Positions 17,163-26,468 of a stretch of 64,000 nucleotides of DNA are shown one piece after another (positions within the stretch are counted from its first letter, which is position 1; each line of letters starts with the position of its first letter). This stretch comes from Ensifer adhaerens (GTDB lineage: Bacteria > Pseudomonadota > Alphaproteobacteria > Rhizobiales > Rhizobiaceae): contig NZ_PNFP01000025.1 in assembly GCF_002940685.1 (NCBI RefSeq), forward strand, positions 1 through 64,000. The letters run 5' to 3'. The position numbers and the translations under genes are program-made. The notes under the pieces were generated by a model. The model saw only the letters and a list, made by a program, of their open reading frames with translations, searched no databases and was not told the origin of the DNA.

Positions 17163-18104
17163 ATGGCCAAGGCGAACGGAACGGCTACTACCAGCAGCAG
17201 CAGCGATATCTATGAACGCATCACCCAGCGCATCGTCGAGCAGCTTGAAGCCGGTACGCGGCCGTGGATGCAGCCTTGGGGCGCCGGTGGCACGCCCGTC
17301 AGGCCCTTGCGTCACAACGGGATTGCCTATCGCGGCATCAACACGGTGTTGCTCTGGATGACCGCGGCCGAGCGCGGTTATAACTCGAGCTACTGGATGA
17401 CGTTTCGGCAAGCACAGGAGCTTGGCGCCAATGTGCGCAAGGGCGAGAAATCCACGCTTGTCGTCTATGCCAATGCCATTGAGCGCAAAGAGACTGACGA
17501 TGAAGGCGAAGAGATCGAGCGCCGCATCCCGTTCATGAAGGGCTATAGTGTTTTCAACGCCGACCAGATCGATGGGCTGCCGTCGCATTTCTACGCAACC
17601 CCGACCAAGGCCGCCGGCAGTGAAGACAAGCAGCGCATTGAGACTGCCGATCGTTTCTTTGCCAATCTCGGCGCCGACATTCGCCATGGTGGCAACCGGG
17701 CATTTTATCACCCCGCCGGCGACTTCATCCAAATGCCGTTCTTTGAGGCGTTCGTGTCGGCCGAAGCGCACGCAACGACACTCGGGCATGAGTGCATCCA
17801 TTGGACAATGAAAGGCACCCGGCTTGACCGCAACCTTGGTCGCGAGAAGTGGGGCGATGAGGGTTATGCGAAGGAGGAACTCGTCGCCGAGCTCGGCAGC
17901 GTGTTCCTCGCGGCTGACCTCGGTCTCTCGATTGAACCGCGTGAGGATCATGCCGCCTATATCGCCTCCTGGCTGAAGGTTCTGAAGAACGACAAGCGCG
18001 CCGTTTTCCAGATGGCGGCCCACGCCGAGCGCGCGGTTGCTTACCTGCACGGATTGCAGCCGAACCAGGATGGTGTCGCGGCAAGCGACCAGGCCGTCGC
18101 GTAA
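17163..18104 (+). CDS. ardC: ArdC-type antirestriction protein with zincin-like domain
   Basis: The 313-residue protein has an N-terminal ArdC single-stranded-DNA-binding domain (IYERITQRIVEQLEAGTRPW, WMTFRQAQELGANVRKGEKS) and a C-terminal zinc metallopeptidase-like domain with H209, E210 and H213 in LGHECIHWT, plus the downstream EELVAELGSVFL helix. The architecture is that of proteins that protect incoming plasmid DNA from restriction. Its place beside the transfer region fits this. An imperfect hairpin with outer arms CCTCCAGGA/TCCTGGAGG (18125-18159) follows the stop. Confidence 0.88.
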   Translation: MAKANGTATTSSSSDIYERITQRIVEQLEAGTRPWMQPWGAGGTPVRPLRHNGIAYRGINTVLLWMTAAERGYNSSYWMTFRQAQELGANVRKGEKSTLVVYANAIERKETDDEGEEIERRIPFMKGYSVFNADQIDGLPSHFYATPTKAAGSEDKQRIETADRFFANLGADIRHGGNRAFYHPAGDFIQMPFFEAFVSAEAHATTLGHECIHWTMKGTRLDRNLGREKWGDEGYAKEELVAELGSVFLAADLGLSIEPREDHAAYIASWLKVLKNDKRAVFQMAAHAERAVAYLHGLQPNQDGVAASDQAVA

Positions 18105-18124
18105 AAATACTGCCATCTCCGTCA

Positions 18125-18159
18125 CCTCCAGGAGGATCTCGCGCAGATCGTCCTGGAGG
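18125..18159. repeat. Stem-loop downstream of ardC
   Basis: Outer arms CCTCCAGGA (18125-18133) and TCCTGGAGG (18151-18159), with an inner GATCT/AGATC stem, separated by one G-G mismatch. No T tract follows, so it is a possible weak terminator or mRNA-stabilising structure. Confidence 0.5.
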
Positions 18160-18214
18160 ATTGTCGCCCGCGGTCGCCCCGCCGAGCGGGGCGACAAGAT
18201 CAAGCGGCCTGCAT

Positions 18215-18472
18215 CTATCTCGGCGGGCAGGCCCGCGGCCGATACCCACGCCTCAGCTTTCGCCGGGTAAGATTAAGGAACAGTCGGATAGCGTCGCCTT
18301 CTTGCGAGAATTGATGCGCAGCCGAGTGCCCGCGCGCGCCAATGCGTCCCCAACGTCGGGTGAGGCAGATTTCCCCAAACAGGTTGCTGTCGATCTCGAT
18401 TGAGTAGAACCGCGCCATGTTGCGGGTCGCGTCTGTGCGTTCGACGTAGAGGCGATAGGGTTGAGTGATCAT
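18215..18472 (-). CDS. WGR-domain protein
   Basis: From the ATG at 18472 the product has 85 residues. It matches the WGR domain, with the diagnostic FGEICLTRRWGRIGARG and the C-terminal helix segment (AIRLFLNLTRRKLRRGY). Stand-alone WGR proteins of this size are common on rhizobial plasmids beside transfer genes; the domain is thought to bind nucleic acid. A start 14 codons upstream (18514) is possible, but its extra residues are not part of the domain. Confidence 0.8.
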   Translation of the reverse strand: MITQPYRLYVERTDATRNMARFYSIEIDSNLFGEICLTRRWGRIGARGHSAAHQFSQEGDAIRLFLNLTRRKLRRGYRPRACPPR

Positions 18473-18624
18473 CGCGACAGAATCGCGCCTTCCGGCGAAG
18501 CCGTCCAACGACACTTATGAATCGATTGAGCGCCATCGATTCATGTTCGTGATGGATAGGCCCGGGCAGCAATGGCGCGACGTCGCTGGGCCACGCTTGT
18601 TGCGGAGGAGAGGGCGCCCTTTGT

Positions 18625-19125
18625 CTAGCGCTCCGTGTCCTTCCGCTTGAGACGGCCAGCGCGGATCACCGCCGCCTTTGATGTCGGGGAGGGGACCGGC
18701 GGTGGCGATTTTCGACTTCGCGATCCATCGCGTTCCTTGAACCCTTCGTACTTCTCCTGTGCATCCAGCCTGTCGGCGTCCGACACTGGGCCGACCGGGG
18801 CGCCATTGATGTCATGGCGAAGGGAGCCAGGGCGCGCGACGGCAATCTGATAGGCGCGCGAATGCACATAGGTTGCCATGACTTTACGCAAAGCGGTGAC
18901 GCTGATGTCCGGTTTGAGCAGAGGGCGGATCTCGTTCCAGAGGCCGAGTGCAAAGGGGCGGATTGGGTCGCCAACCTCAGTTGGAAGGATTGCGATCGGC
19001 CGGATGAGAAGGGCATTGATCGCCGCGGTCTTGGCGACCTCGCGTTCCCGCGCCAGGACGTCCGTCGCGTTCTTGCGAAGAGATTTCGTTGCTGCTGATT
19101 TCTGACCCATTACCGCCCGGTCCAT
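18625..19125 (-). CDS. ProQ/FinO-family RNA-binding protein
   Basis: The 166-residue protein contains the ProQ/FinO core (RPFALGLWNEIRPLLKPDIS, then ALRKVMATYVHSRAYQIAV, and an ending like LRHDINGAPVGPVSDAD). Such proteins act as RNA chaperones; FinO represses plasmid transfer by stabilising an antisense RNA. Basic flanks and a proline/serine-rich tail are typical. An ATG five codons downstream (19110) is an alternative start. The location between the WGR gene and traG suggests a role in controlling conjugation, which is inferred. Confidence 0.8.
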   Translation of the reverse strand: MDRAVMGQKSAATKSLRKNATDVLAREREVAKTAAINALLIRPIAILPTEVGDPIRPFALGLWNEIRPLLKPDISVTALRKVMATYVHSRAYQIAVARPGSLRHDINGAPVGPVSDADRLDAQEKYEGFKERDGSRSRKSPPPVPSPTSKAAVIRAGRLKRKDTER

Positions 19126-19226
19126 CAGATGCCGCTGGTCCGTATAGGTCTTCGAGAGCCAGCGCCATCACGCACGTCTCAGTGCATCTATCGCCGACGC
19201 TCAGAAACGCAAGCCCAGCGCGCATT

Positions 19227-20804
19227 CTACTTCGTTTGCGAGAACAACCCGGCAAACTCCTTGTCTTCGAAGTAGCGGATCTTGGAGACGATGGCCGGCG
19301 CTTGGCCCTGGCGCAGCAGGATCATCTTAGAGCTCTTAAGCCGCATGATCTCGTCGGCATTGATGAGGTCGCGCGCCGAGATATGTTCGGCGCGGGATGT
19401 GCCGCTATTGCTGAAGGAGCGGGTGGTATAGTTGACATCGGTCTTACCGATCGTTCGCGCAATCAATTCCGCGGTCTCAACGTCATTGACACCGAAGACC
19501 TGGAGCACGGCCGCGTTCGACAGGAAGGTGCCAGCACGGCGACCATAGGTGGCGCGTAGCTGGTGAATGTCCTGCAAGATCGGCCAGAGCTGCACGCCGT
19601 AGCCCGCCATCAAGCCCATCGCGCGTTCTATCGGCGCCAGATGACCGAGGGCGGCAAATTCGTCGAGCAGATAGAGGACCGGATTGGTCGGGGACGTGGC
19701 GTCACGCGCCATGTCGGTGAGGCTCTGGCTGATCAAGAGCCGAAGCCATCGCGCATAGGTCGATAGCCGGTCAGGCGGCAGAACTAGGAACACGGTGGTA
19801 TTCTGCTGCTTCAGGTCTTTGAAGCGAAAATCCGAGCGGCTGAGAACACCGATCATGCGCGGGCTATCGAGGAAATGGGTATGGCGCTGCGCGGCCGAAA
19901 GCACGCCGGCGGCCTCACGATCGGATTTGCCGAGGTGACGATTGGCAGTGCGCGCGATCAGCCTGTTCGCCTCGTTCATCTCCTGCATGCGCGCCATCAG
20001 CGCCAGGAAGCGCTCCGGCGCCAAGGTCAGATACTCGCGCAATGTTCCTAGGTGTCGACGACCAGGAGACTCTGCAGCAACGATCTTCAAGATCAGGCCG
20101 GCAATCAGCGCTTTCGCCTCTTCATTCCAATGTGCTTCGCCACCGGTACCGGGTTCGTCATAGACGAGTGCATCTGCAAGCGTGCTTGCGTCCTCGGCGA
20201 CATCGAGCCCGTCCGCTTCGATTACATCGAGCGGATTGTATGCCGATGATTTCTGACCGGTGACTTCGAAGGGATCGAGAACATGAACCGGCCCAAATCG
20301 CTCGCGCGCGGTGCTCGTGACTTTGGCATTTTCGCCTTTCGGGTCGATGCAAATGATCGAGCGATCTGCCGTCAGCAGATTCGGGATAATGGTCCCGATG
20401 CCTTTGCCGGTTCTCGTCGGTGCCATCGTCAAAAGATGCGACGGTCCGTCGTAGCGAAGGAGGCAGCTTGTCGCCGGGTCCCGGCCGATCAGTAGGCCAT
20501 GACTTGCGGCGGAGAGCTTCTGCAGTTCCCTTTTTTGCGCCCAACGGGCAGAGCCGAACACGGAAGTGAGGGGCGCATCCGTCATAAACGGTGCGAACAA
20601 ACCTCCGATACCGAACACGAGCGGCAGATACTTGGCGAAGCCTTCGACGAGGTGGCTGATCTGTCCATGCTCGAAGCCGAAGGCCAGATGAATGAGGAAG
20701 TTTGCGAGCAGCAACATTGCCGCAAACACCATGCCGAGGAAAGCGCCGACGACAGCCAGGGCGGGCGCCTTGATGATCGATCTGATGAAGCCGGTTGGCG
20801 TCAT
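19227..20804 (-). CDS. traG: Conjugal transfer coupling protein TraG (VirD4 family)
   Basis: The 525-residue inner-membrane ATPase links the relaxosome to the secretion channel. Two or three N-terminal membrane segments (IKAPALAVVGAFLGMVFAAM and the stretch through residue 75) precede Walker A at 128-136 (APTRTGKGI) and Walker B (VLYLLDEFAALGHL). It is shorter than Ti-type TraG (about 640), so it belongs to the shorter VirD4/TraG group. The start overlaps the stop of the small mobilisation gene by four bases. No T4SS genes lie in the window, so any channel must be encoded elsewhere or supplied in trans. Confidence 0.92.
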   Translation of the reverse strand: MTPTGFIRSIIKAPALAVVGAFLGMVFAAMLLLANFLIHLAFGFEHGQISHLVEGFAKYLPLVFGIGGLFAPFMTDAPLTSVFGSARWAQKRELQKLSAASHGLLIGRDPATSCLLRYDGPSHLLTMAPTRTGKGIGTIIPNLLTADRSIICIDPKGENAKVTSTARERFGPVHVLDPFEVTGQKSSAYNPLDVIEADGLDVAEDASTLADALVYDEPGTGGEAHWNEEAKALIAGLILKIVAAESPGRRHLGTLREYLTLAPERFLALMARMQEMNEANRLIARTANRHLGKSDREAAGVLSAAQRHTHFLDSPRMIGVLSRSDFRFKDLKQQNTTVFLVLPPDRLSTYARWLRLLISQSLTDMARDATSPTNPVLYLLDEFAALGHLAPIERAMGLMAGYGVQLWPILQDIHQLRATYGRRAGTFLSNAAVLQVFGVNDVETAELIARTIGKTDVNYTTRSFSNSGTSRAEHISARDLINADEIMRLKSSKMILLRQGQAPAIVSKIRYFEDKEFAGLFSQTK

Positions 20805-21091
20805 TCCGGGTTTCCGCCGCTGGTCATTTCGGCCTGATCCAGCACATCGTCAAACAGCGCTTTGTCGCCATCGCGCACCAGGAAACCTGGCAACTCCCGG
20901 CGCAACCACTCCCGCAGCCGACGGGTAAAATCCGGATCGTTGGAATGCTCCAGCCGGTGCAGCACCAATGCGCCAAGCAGGATCTTGCGCCGTGTGTCCT
21001 GGGCGCGTTCCTGTTTTCCGAGCCGAGCCTTGAGCGTCCTTTTGCGCTCCTCCAGCTCGGCGAGGCGCTGGGTGATCGACTTGCGTGCCAT
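20801..21091 (-). CDS. Small TraD/MobC-like mobilisation protein
   Basis: The 96-residue protein has a basic coiled-coil N-terminal half (ITQRLAELEERKRTLKARLGKQERAQDTRRK) followed by a helical domain containing LREWLRRELPGFLVRDGDKALF. This is the arrangement of small relaxosome accessory proteins annotated as TraD or TraC in rhizobial and sphingomonad plasmids, which help open oriT or recruit TraG. It is encoded next to oriT and overlaps traG. The name is not certain, so no symbol is given. Confidence 0.75.
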   Translation of the reverse strand: MARKSITQRLAELEERKRTLKARLGKQERAQDTRRKILLGALVLHRLEHSNDPDFTRRLREWLRRELPGFLVRDGDKALFDDVLDQAEMTSGGNPE

Positions 21092-21239
21092 GCGGTACTC
21101 CTGATGCTTGTGACGGCGTGAGGGTGTCTGCTATTGCGCGTTGCGCGCTGAAGGTATCCGACGATGCGGAATGCACAACCCTGAATTGGCATGGGAACGG
21201 TGCATCTTGCATGATCCCGAACGCAGGGAGCGAAGCGAA

Positions 21240-21275
21240 CGAAGTTTTAAGGGCGCACTTACGAGTTGCGATGAA
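21240..21275. other. oriT: Origin of transfer, MobQ/Ti-type nic region
   Basis: The minus strand reads TAAGTGCGCCCTTA at 21248-21261, matching the nick-region core TAAGTGCGCCCT found in RSF1010-like and rhizobial oriT sequences. It lies in the 226-base gap between the divergent mobilisation/traG operon and traA, the expected location. The assignment rests on the motif and position; the exact nick was not determined. Confidence 0.8.
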
Positions 21276-21305
21276 ACTCAGTGCTTGGTATGGTTGCGCT
21301 ACTTT

Positions 21306-21320
21306 GGAGAGTGTCGCTTG
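21306..21320 (+). promoter_or_regulatory. Ribosome binding site that selects a TTG start for traA
   Basis: GGAGAG (21306-21311) lies six bases before TTG (21318-21320). The TTG opens a product starting MAIYHCSMKPIAR, the family-conserved N-terminus, so it is preferred over the longer frame that begins at 21141. Confidence 0.8.
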
Positions 21321-24300
21321 GCCATCTACCATTGCAGCATGAAACCGATCGCTCGAAGCGGCGGCCGCAGTGCGGTTGCCGCCATCGCCTATCGCACCGC
21401 GACGAAGATGCTGAACGAGCGGGACGGCATCGTGCATGACTTCACGAAGAAGAAAGGCGTCGAGCATTCCGAGATCGTTCTACCTGACAGCGTCGATGCG
21501 GCGTGGGCGATAGATCGTTCGGCGCTCTGGAATGCAGTTGAGAAAGCCGAGAACCGAAAGGATGCGCGGGTCGCCCGCGAATTCGAGGTGGCGCTTCCGC
21601 ATGAGATGAATGCGAGTGATCGCCTGGCGCTGACGCGCGACTTTGCGCGGGAACTTGCGAACCGCTATGGCGCGGCCGTCGACTTCTCCATGCACCAGCC
21701 ACAGGGCGAAAGCGACGTCCGTAACTTCCACGCGCATGTGGTGATGACCACTCGGGTGGTCGCTGAAAAAGGGCTTGGAGAGAAGACGCTGATCGAGCGC
21801 GAGAACAAGTGGCTTCTCAACAATGATCAGCCGACTTCGCAAATGCAGCTGCGTGAGATCAGAGAGCTCTTCGAACACCACACCAACCGGCATCTGGCGC
21901 GGCTTGGCCTGGATGTCCGGGTCGATCATCGCTCACATCTGGAACGTGGTCTGGAGATCGAGCCGACCGAGCATATGGGTGTGCATGCCTCGCAGATGGA
22001 CCGGCGTGGCTTGGGCGTTTCGCGCGTGCGGTTGGACCAGAAGTCGGCACGCTCGAACGCCGAGTTGATCCGGAGAAAGCCCGAGCAGGTGCTCGCGATC
22101 ATCACTGGCGAGAAGAGCGTGTTCGATCGTCACGATGTGGCGCGAGCGCTTCACCGTTACGTCGACGACCCGCAAGGGTTCCGCAATGCCTTTGCTGCGG
22201 TCATGGCGTCATCGGTACTCGTCGAGTTGAAGCCGGAAACCGAAACTGAGCTTGCACGCTATTCGACGCGTGAGATGGTCGAAATCGAGCACGCAATGGC
22301 GGCCGCTGCGGAGCGTATGAGCCAATCGGCAAGACACCCGGTTCAACGCCGGCATGTCGAGCGTGCCTTAAATGTTCAAGACACCTCCGTTCGCGCGAAG
22401 GCGTCTTATTCGACATCGATAAAGCCGGAGCAACGCGAGGAGAATAGAGCGGCAGATCGCATAGGCACGATGGCGCATGTCGGGCTCAGCAATGAACAGC
22501 GTCTGGCCGTATATCACATCACGGGTTCCAAGCAGATTGCCGCCGTCATGGGGTTTGCCGGCGCCGGCAAGTCAACGATGCTGGCCGCCGCGCGCGACGC
22601 CTGGGCCGCTCAAGGTTATCGGGTGCATGGCGCAGCGCTTGCCGGCAAGGCGGCCGAAGGGCTGGAGGAATCTTCTGGGATTACGGCACGCACGCTGGCC
22701 TCCTGGGAGTACGGGTGGCAGAACGGCAGGGGCCTGCTTTCAAGCAATGATGTGCTCGTGATTGATGAAGCCGGCATGATTGGAAGCCGGCAGCTTGCAC
22801 GCTTCGTCAAGCAGGCAGAGATGTCAGGCGCGAAGCTTGTCCTTGTTGGCGATCACGAGCAGCTGCAGGCGATCGGCGCCGGCTCGCCATTCCGCGCGAT
22901 TGTCGAGCAGGTCGGTGCAGTCGAACTCTCGGAAATTCGCAGGCAAGGTACTGCCTGGCAGCGCGAAGCATCGATCGCCTTTGCCACGCATCGGGCCGGA
23001 GAAGGGCTTGCGCTTTATGCTGAGCACGACGCGGTCAAGTTTCGCGAAACTCGCGATGAGGCGAGAGCGGCGCTGGTGCGTGACTACCTGGCGGACAATG
23101 ATGCACGGCCCTCCGGCTCACGCATCGCGCTTGCCCATCGCCGCGTCGATGTCAGAGCGATCAATGCCGACGTCCGCGCCGGCCTTCAGGAGCGCGGCCT
23201 TCTGGCGAAAGGCGTCGAGGAGCATGGCATCCTTGGGCAGGAGGTCGTCTACCGGACGAATGACGGCGATCGCTCATTCGCCCGTGGCGATCGCATCGTG
23301 CTTCTCGAGAACAACCGCGATCTCGGCGTGAAGAACGGTATGCTCGGTACCGTGATCGCGGTCGAGCCGGACGCACTACAATTACGTCTCGATGGCGGAG
23401 CAGGCGGCAGCAAGAGCGACCGCTCGGTCTCCATACCGGTCGCTAGTTACCAAAGCTTTGATCACGGCTACGCCACTACCATTCACAAGTCGCAGGGGTC
23501 GACGGTCGATCGTGCCTTTGTCATGACATCGAGGACTATGGATCGGCATCTTTCCTATGTTGCGATGACGCGACATCGTGATGAGGTTCAGCTTTATGTG
23601 GGCCGCGACGAGCTGAAGGATATGAGGACACTGAGCCACAGAATGGGGCGCTCGGGTGCGAAGGAAACGACGCTCGATTACACAGGCGCGTTTGCGGAAC
23701 GCCGCGGATTGGCAGAGCAGCTTGGGATTGGCAGCGAGATCCAGATCTCGCCTGTTCAGGGTCTCACGCCGCCAGCAAGTTCGTCGAAGACGGCGGGCGA
23801 CAGAGAGCCGCCGAACTCAGTCGTTGCCGCGCCGCCAGAAAGGCTTGGCAGTGAGCGCCAGGAAGTCGAACCGCTTGTACCGGCAATCAGTTCCTACCCC
23901 CGCAGCGTCGACGAGATTGCCCGCGAAAGAGCCAAGCCCAACTTTGACCGCGAAATGGAGTCGGTACGATCGCTCGGGCGACAGGTTTATGTCGATCCGG
24001 ATGGTGTCGCTACCAAGATCGCTTCGGCCATTGTTGAGAAGGGCATGGATGGAAATGCGCTTGCGAAGTCTGTCGCGGAGCGTCCGGAGCAGTTCGGTGA
24101 GTTGCGGGGGCGGGCAGGGATTTTCGCTGAGAACAAGGAGCGCAAGACCGCCCGTCAACTCGGACGTGCATTTGGGAATCACGTTGGCGCCGCCGCTGAG
24201 ACCTGGGCGCGGCGGCTTGGGGCGGAGCGCGACATCGAGACCTGGCAACGCGAAAAGCGGGACGTCGTCGAAGTTCCAGGACTCACTCCGCGCAGCGAGG

Positions 24301-24614
24301 GCATCCTGAAGCAGCTCGATCGGCTGCCCCAAGCCCAGAAAGCGCAGTTCGTGGAAAAGCTCGCTCAAAATCCCGAAGGGCGAGAGGCGCTCAAGGAAGC
24401 AACGAAGATCGCCTATGCGCTCGAGCAGCGCTTTGGGAGTTCAGACCCACGCTCGTTCAAGAACGAACTCGATCGGCTTGGGTTGGCAGACGCGGCAAAG
24501 CTAGAGCGTATCAATGACGTCGCCCGAGTGGTCGATCGGGCACACCGGGCGGAGCTGAGCCGAACTTACGAACTTACCCGAGGTCTGAAGAAGGGGCTGG
24601 GTTTGGGGATGTGA
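21318..24614 (+). CDS. traA: Ti-type conjugative relaxase/helicase TraA
   Basis: With the TTG start the protein has 1098 residues, about the normal length. It has a MobQ relaxase domain (the N-terminal MAIYH-SAVAAIAYR block and the H-x-H motif in VRNFHAHVVMTTR), then a RecD-like helicase with Walker A GFAGAGKSTM, Walker B VIDEAGMIG, and a late helicase motif ATTIHKSQGSTVDRAF. It nicks oriT, remains attached to the 5' end, and unwinds the strand during transfer. The gene is divergent from the small mobilisation gene and traG, with oriT between them. Confidence 0.95.
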   Translation: MAIYHCSMKPIARSGGRSAVAAIAYRTATKMLNERDGIVHDFTKKKGVEHSEIVLPDSVDAAWAIDRSALWNAVEKAENRKDARVAREFEVALPHEMNASDRLALTRDFARELANRYGAAVDFSMHQPQGESDVRNFHAHVVMTTRVVAEKGLGEKTLIERENKWLLNNDQPTSQMQLREIRELFEHHTNRHLARLGLDVRVDHRSHLERGLEIEPTEHMGVHASQMDRRGLGVSRVRLDQKSARSNAELIRRKPEQVLAIITGEKSVFDRHDVARALHRYVDDPQGFRNAFAAVMASSVLVELKPETETELARYSTREMVEIEHAMAAAAERMSQSARHPVQRRHVERALNVQDTSVRAKASYSTSIKPEQREENRAADRIGTMAHVGLSNEQRLAVYHITGSKQIAAVMGFAGAGKSTMLAAARDAWAAQGYRVHGAALAGKAAEGLEESSGITARTLASWEYGWQNGRGLLSSNDVLVIDEAGMIGSRQLARFVKQAEMSGAKLVLVGDHEQLQAIGAGSPFRAIVEQVGAVELSEIRRQGTAWQREASIAFATHRAGEGLALYAEHDAVKFRETRDEARAALVRDYLADNDARPSGSRIALAHRRVDVRAINADVRAGLQERGLLAKGVEEHGILGQEVVYRTNDGDRSFARGDRIVLLENNRDLGVKNGMLGTVIAVEPDALQLRLDGGAGGSKSDRSVSIPVASYQSFDHGYATTIHKSQGSTVDRAFVMTSRTMDRHLSYVAMTRHRDEVQLYVGRDELKDMRTLSHRMGRSGAKETTLDYTGAFAERRGLAEQLGIGSEIQISPVQGLTPPASSSKTAGDREPPNSVVAAPPERLGSERQEVEPLVPAISSYPRSVDEIARERAKPNFDREMESVRSLGRQVYVDPDGVATKIASAIVEKGMDGNALAKSVAERPEQFGELRGRAGIFAENKERKTARQLGRAFGNHVGAAAETWARRLGAERDIETWQREKRDVVEVPGLTPRSEGILKQLDRLPQAQKAQFVEKLAQNPEGREALKEATKIAYALEQRFGSSDPRSFKNELDRLGLADAAKLERINDVARVVDRAHRAELSRTYELTRGLKKGLGLGM

Positions 24615-24678
24615 TTGGTGAAAGGATTGCCGAGCTCAAGCAAGACCACCGGATTCTGCCGCTGGCACCCTTCTTTTT

Positions 24679-26143
24679 TCAATCTGCAAGCTCGAGTTTT
24701 CGCTGCGCGATTATGCCTGCGATCTCCGATTTAAGAGCTTCGTCCTCATACGACGAGATCAATGCGGCCATTTGAGATATGTTCACGCCGGCGTTCGTCA
24801 AAATTTCGGAAGCGAAAGAAGGTCGCTTGTTTGTCCCGAACCGATTTTGCACGAAGGTGAGTTGATTGTCCGAGCGGCCAAGTGCGAGACCTTGAGATCG
24901 ATCATCATGCGGTAGCAGGCGTCGACGTAGGCCATCCTGCGTTGGGCAGCGTCGCGGCTCGACTCGGTTACGGTTGCGGCTGCTCCGGGAAGATTCCTTC
25001 GGTCCGAAGGGTTTCCGGAAAGTGGCCGAATGCGACCTAGGCGGTTCAGCTCGCCGATCTGCCAGTTCGACAACGTGATCCCATCGTTCGTGACGATCTG
25101 CTGAAGCTTCGCCACCGCGGGGAATGCCGCCACGGGCTGGATCCAGGAGACGAACCGGAAGGTGCCAAACCGGGTCTTCTCCGGGTTGAGAAGCATGTAG
25201 GTCTCACCCGGACGCATCTTGATGCCCTGCATGTGAAACCCGTAGCCGGGATCCACCGGGATCTCGAGGTCATGGAAAGTCTTGATGGGCTGCAGGTAGC
25301 GCCCGTCGCCGTCGTTGTAGGACATGGACTCCGTGTGATTAGGCCGCAGGGGCGAAAGAAGTTCTGTTGTGGGGACGACCGTGAAGGCTCGCCTCGGGGC
25401 GGTGACTTCAGTGGACTGGGAAAAAGGAACGCGGAGGTCGATGCCGATCCGGCCAGCCATCGCGAGCTGCATGATTGCGGTGAAGACGGGATTGATCTCG
25501 CCGACGACCTTCCACTCCTCGTCGTCGGCCGACCGGCCGAAAACCGCGTTTCGTTTGATCGCTCTCATGGCTGCGCCGATGGTCGTCGGTAGTGCGAGCC
25601 GCCGAATCTCCTGCGCGATCTCCGTGACCCAGGAAGGCTGGCATGCCAGCCTTTTGTGCATCCACATCGTCCGCAGGTTTCCGATCAACGGCTTGATGTG
25701 CAGCGTCCGCTCGTCGAGCAGGGTGTAGTGCGCTCCAAGTCCTGCGAAATGATTCTGCATTGCCTGCGTTCGCTGGCCGACCCATCCGAAGTGGCGTTGG
25801 ACATTGACGGGCATCACGTCGACAACGACCACCGAGCCGTCGCGACGTCTCACGGCGAGATCTGGAACATGTTCGCTCCATCTCCCCGATGGCGTGCGAT
25901 ATCCCACCGCAACGGGAAATTCCGCGACCGCCGTGTTGAATGATTGGTGTCGATGTGGATCATGGCGTCTGCCATCAGAGGCTCGCGCGTCCGCACGACA
26001 CCCCGGACGGACTTTGCCGTTGGATGCCAGCCGGGAAGGGTCGTGTAGCGCGACCCCGGCTTGATCTCCTTCTTTGGTTCGTTGGCCGGTCCGAAGACTT
26101 CGTTCCAGTAGGCCTGATTATTTACTCTCGCCTGCAGTTCCAT
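24679..26143 (-). pseudogene. TnsA-like protein gene broken by two frameshifts
   Basis: Three minus-strand frames join into one product of about 485 residues. Frame one (from an ATG at 26143) gives the N-terminus MELQARVNNQAYW and runs to ADAMIHIDTNH. Frame two carries FNTAVAEFPVAVGYRTPSG and VPDLAVRRRDGSVVVVDV, resembling the TnsA endonuclease core (D followed by a D/E-V-x motif), and continues to DLKVSHLA near 24880. Frame three gives SDNQLTFVQNRFGTNKRPS and ends in RKLELAD at the stop 24679-24681. Both joins fit single-base losses. The TnsA relation is a motif-based suggestion; the C-terminal half is unrecognised. No TnsB or TnsC genes follow. Confidence 0.5.
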
Positions 26144-26321
26144 CGGGCGTGCTCCTTGTGGCGACATGATAGTGGTGCGGGACGTCGCCCGCCGTGCAGA
26201 CGCGCGGAAACGGTCCGAGGAGCGAAAGCCTCCTCATCAGGCCCTCGCTGACGCCGAGCGTCGCCAGGTCCTGTTCCGACAGGGGATGGGCATGCGGTGG
26301 GATTTGCGGTTCGGTACTCAT
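26118..26321 (-). CDS. Small hypothetical protein upstream of the broken TnsA-like gene
   Basis: The 67-residue product has a central segment (DLATLGVSEGLMRRLSLLGPF) that could be a helical recognition element. It overlaps the start of the broken TnsA-like gene by 26 bases in the same direction, so it was probably its operon partner. I do not recognise the family. Confidence 0.4.
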   Translation of the reverse strand: MSTEPQIPPHAHPLSEQDLATLGVSEGLMRRLSLLGPFPRVCTAGDVPHHYHVATRSTPDGTAGESK

Positions 26322-26468
26322 GACAAAGCCTCTCCGTTCACGCTCCGCAGGGGGGAAGCGCGTTCGTCAAACCATCGGTGAGTGTTGTGTCCGTCCAGGC
26401 GGGACTGCCGTCAGGCACGGACGCGAAGGTGGACCAGTTCCGATCGCGAATCAAGGTTTGGCCGAGAA

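Noticed and set aside
16938-18203. A 421-residue minus-strand frame opposite ardC
   Set aside because: Shadow of the ArdC gene, whose zinc motif and start are clear.
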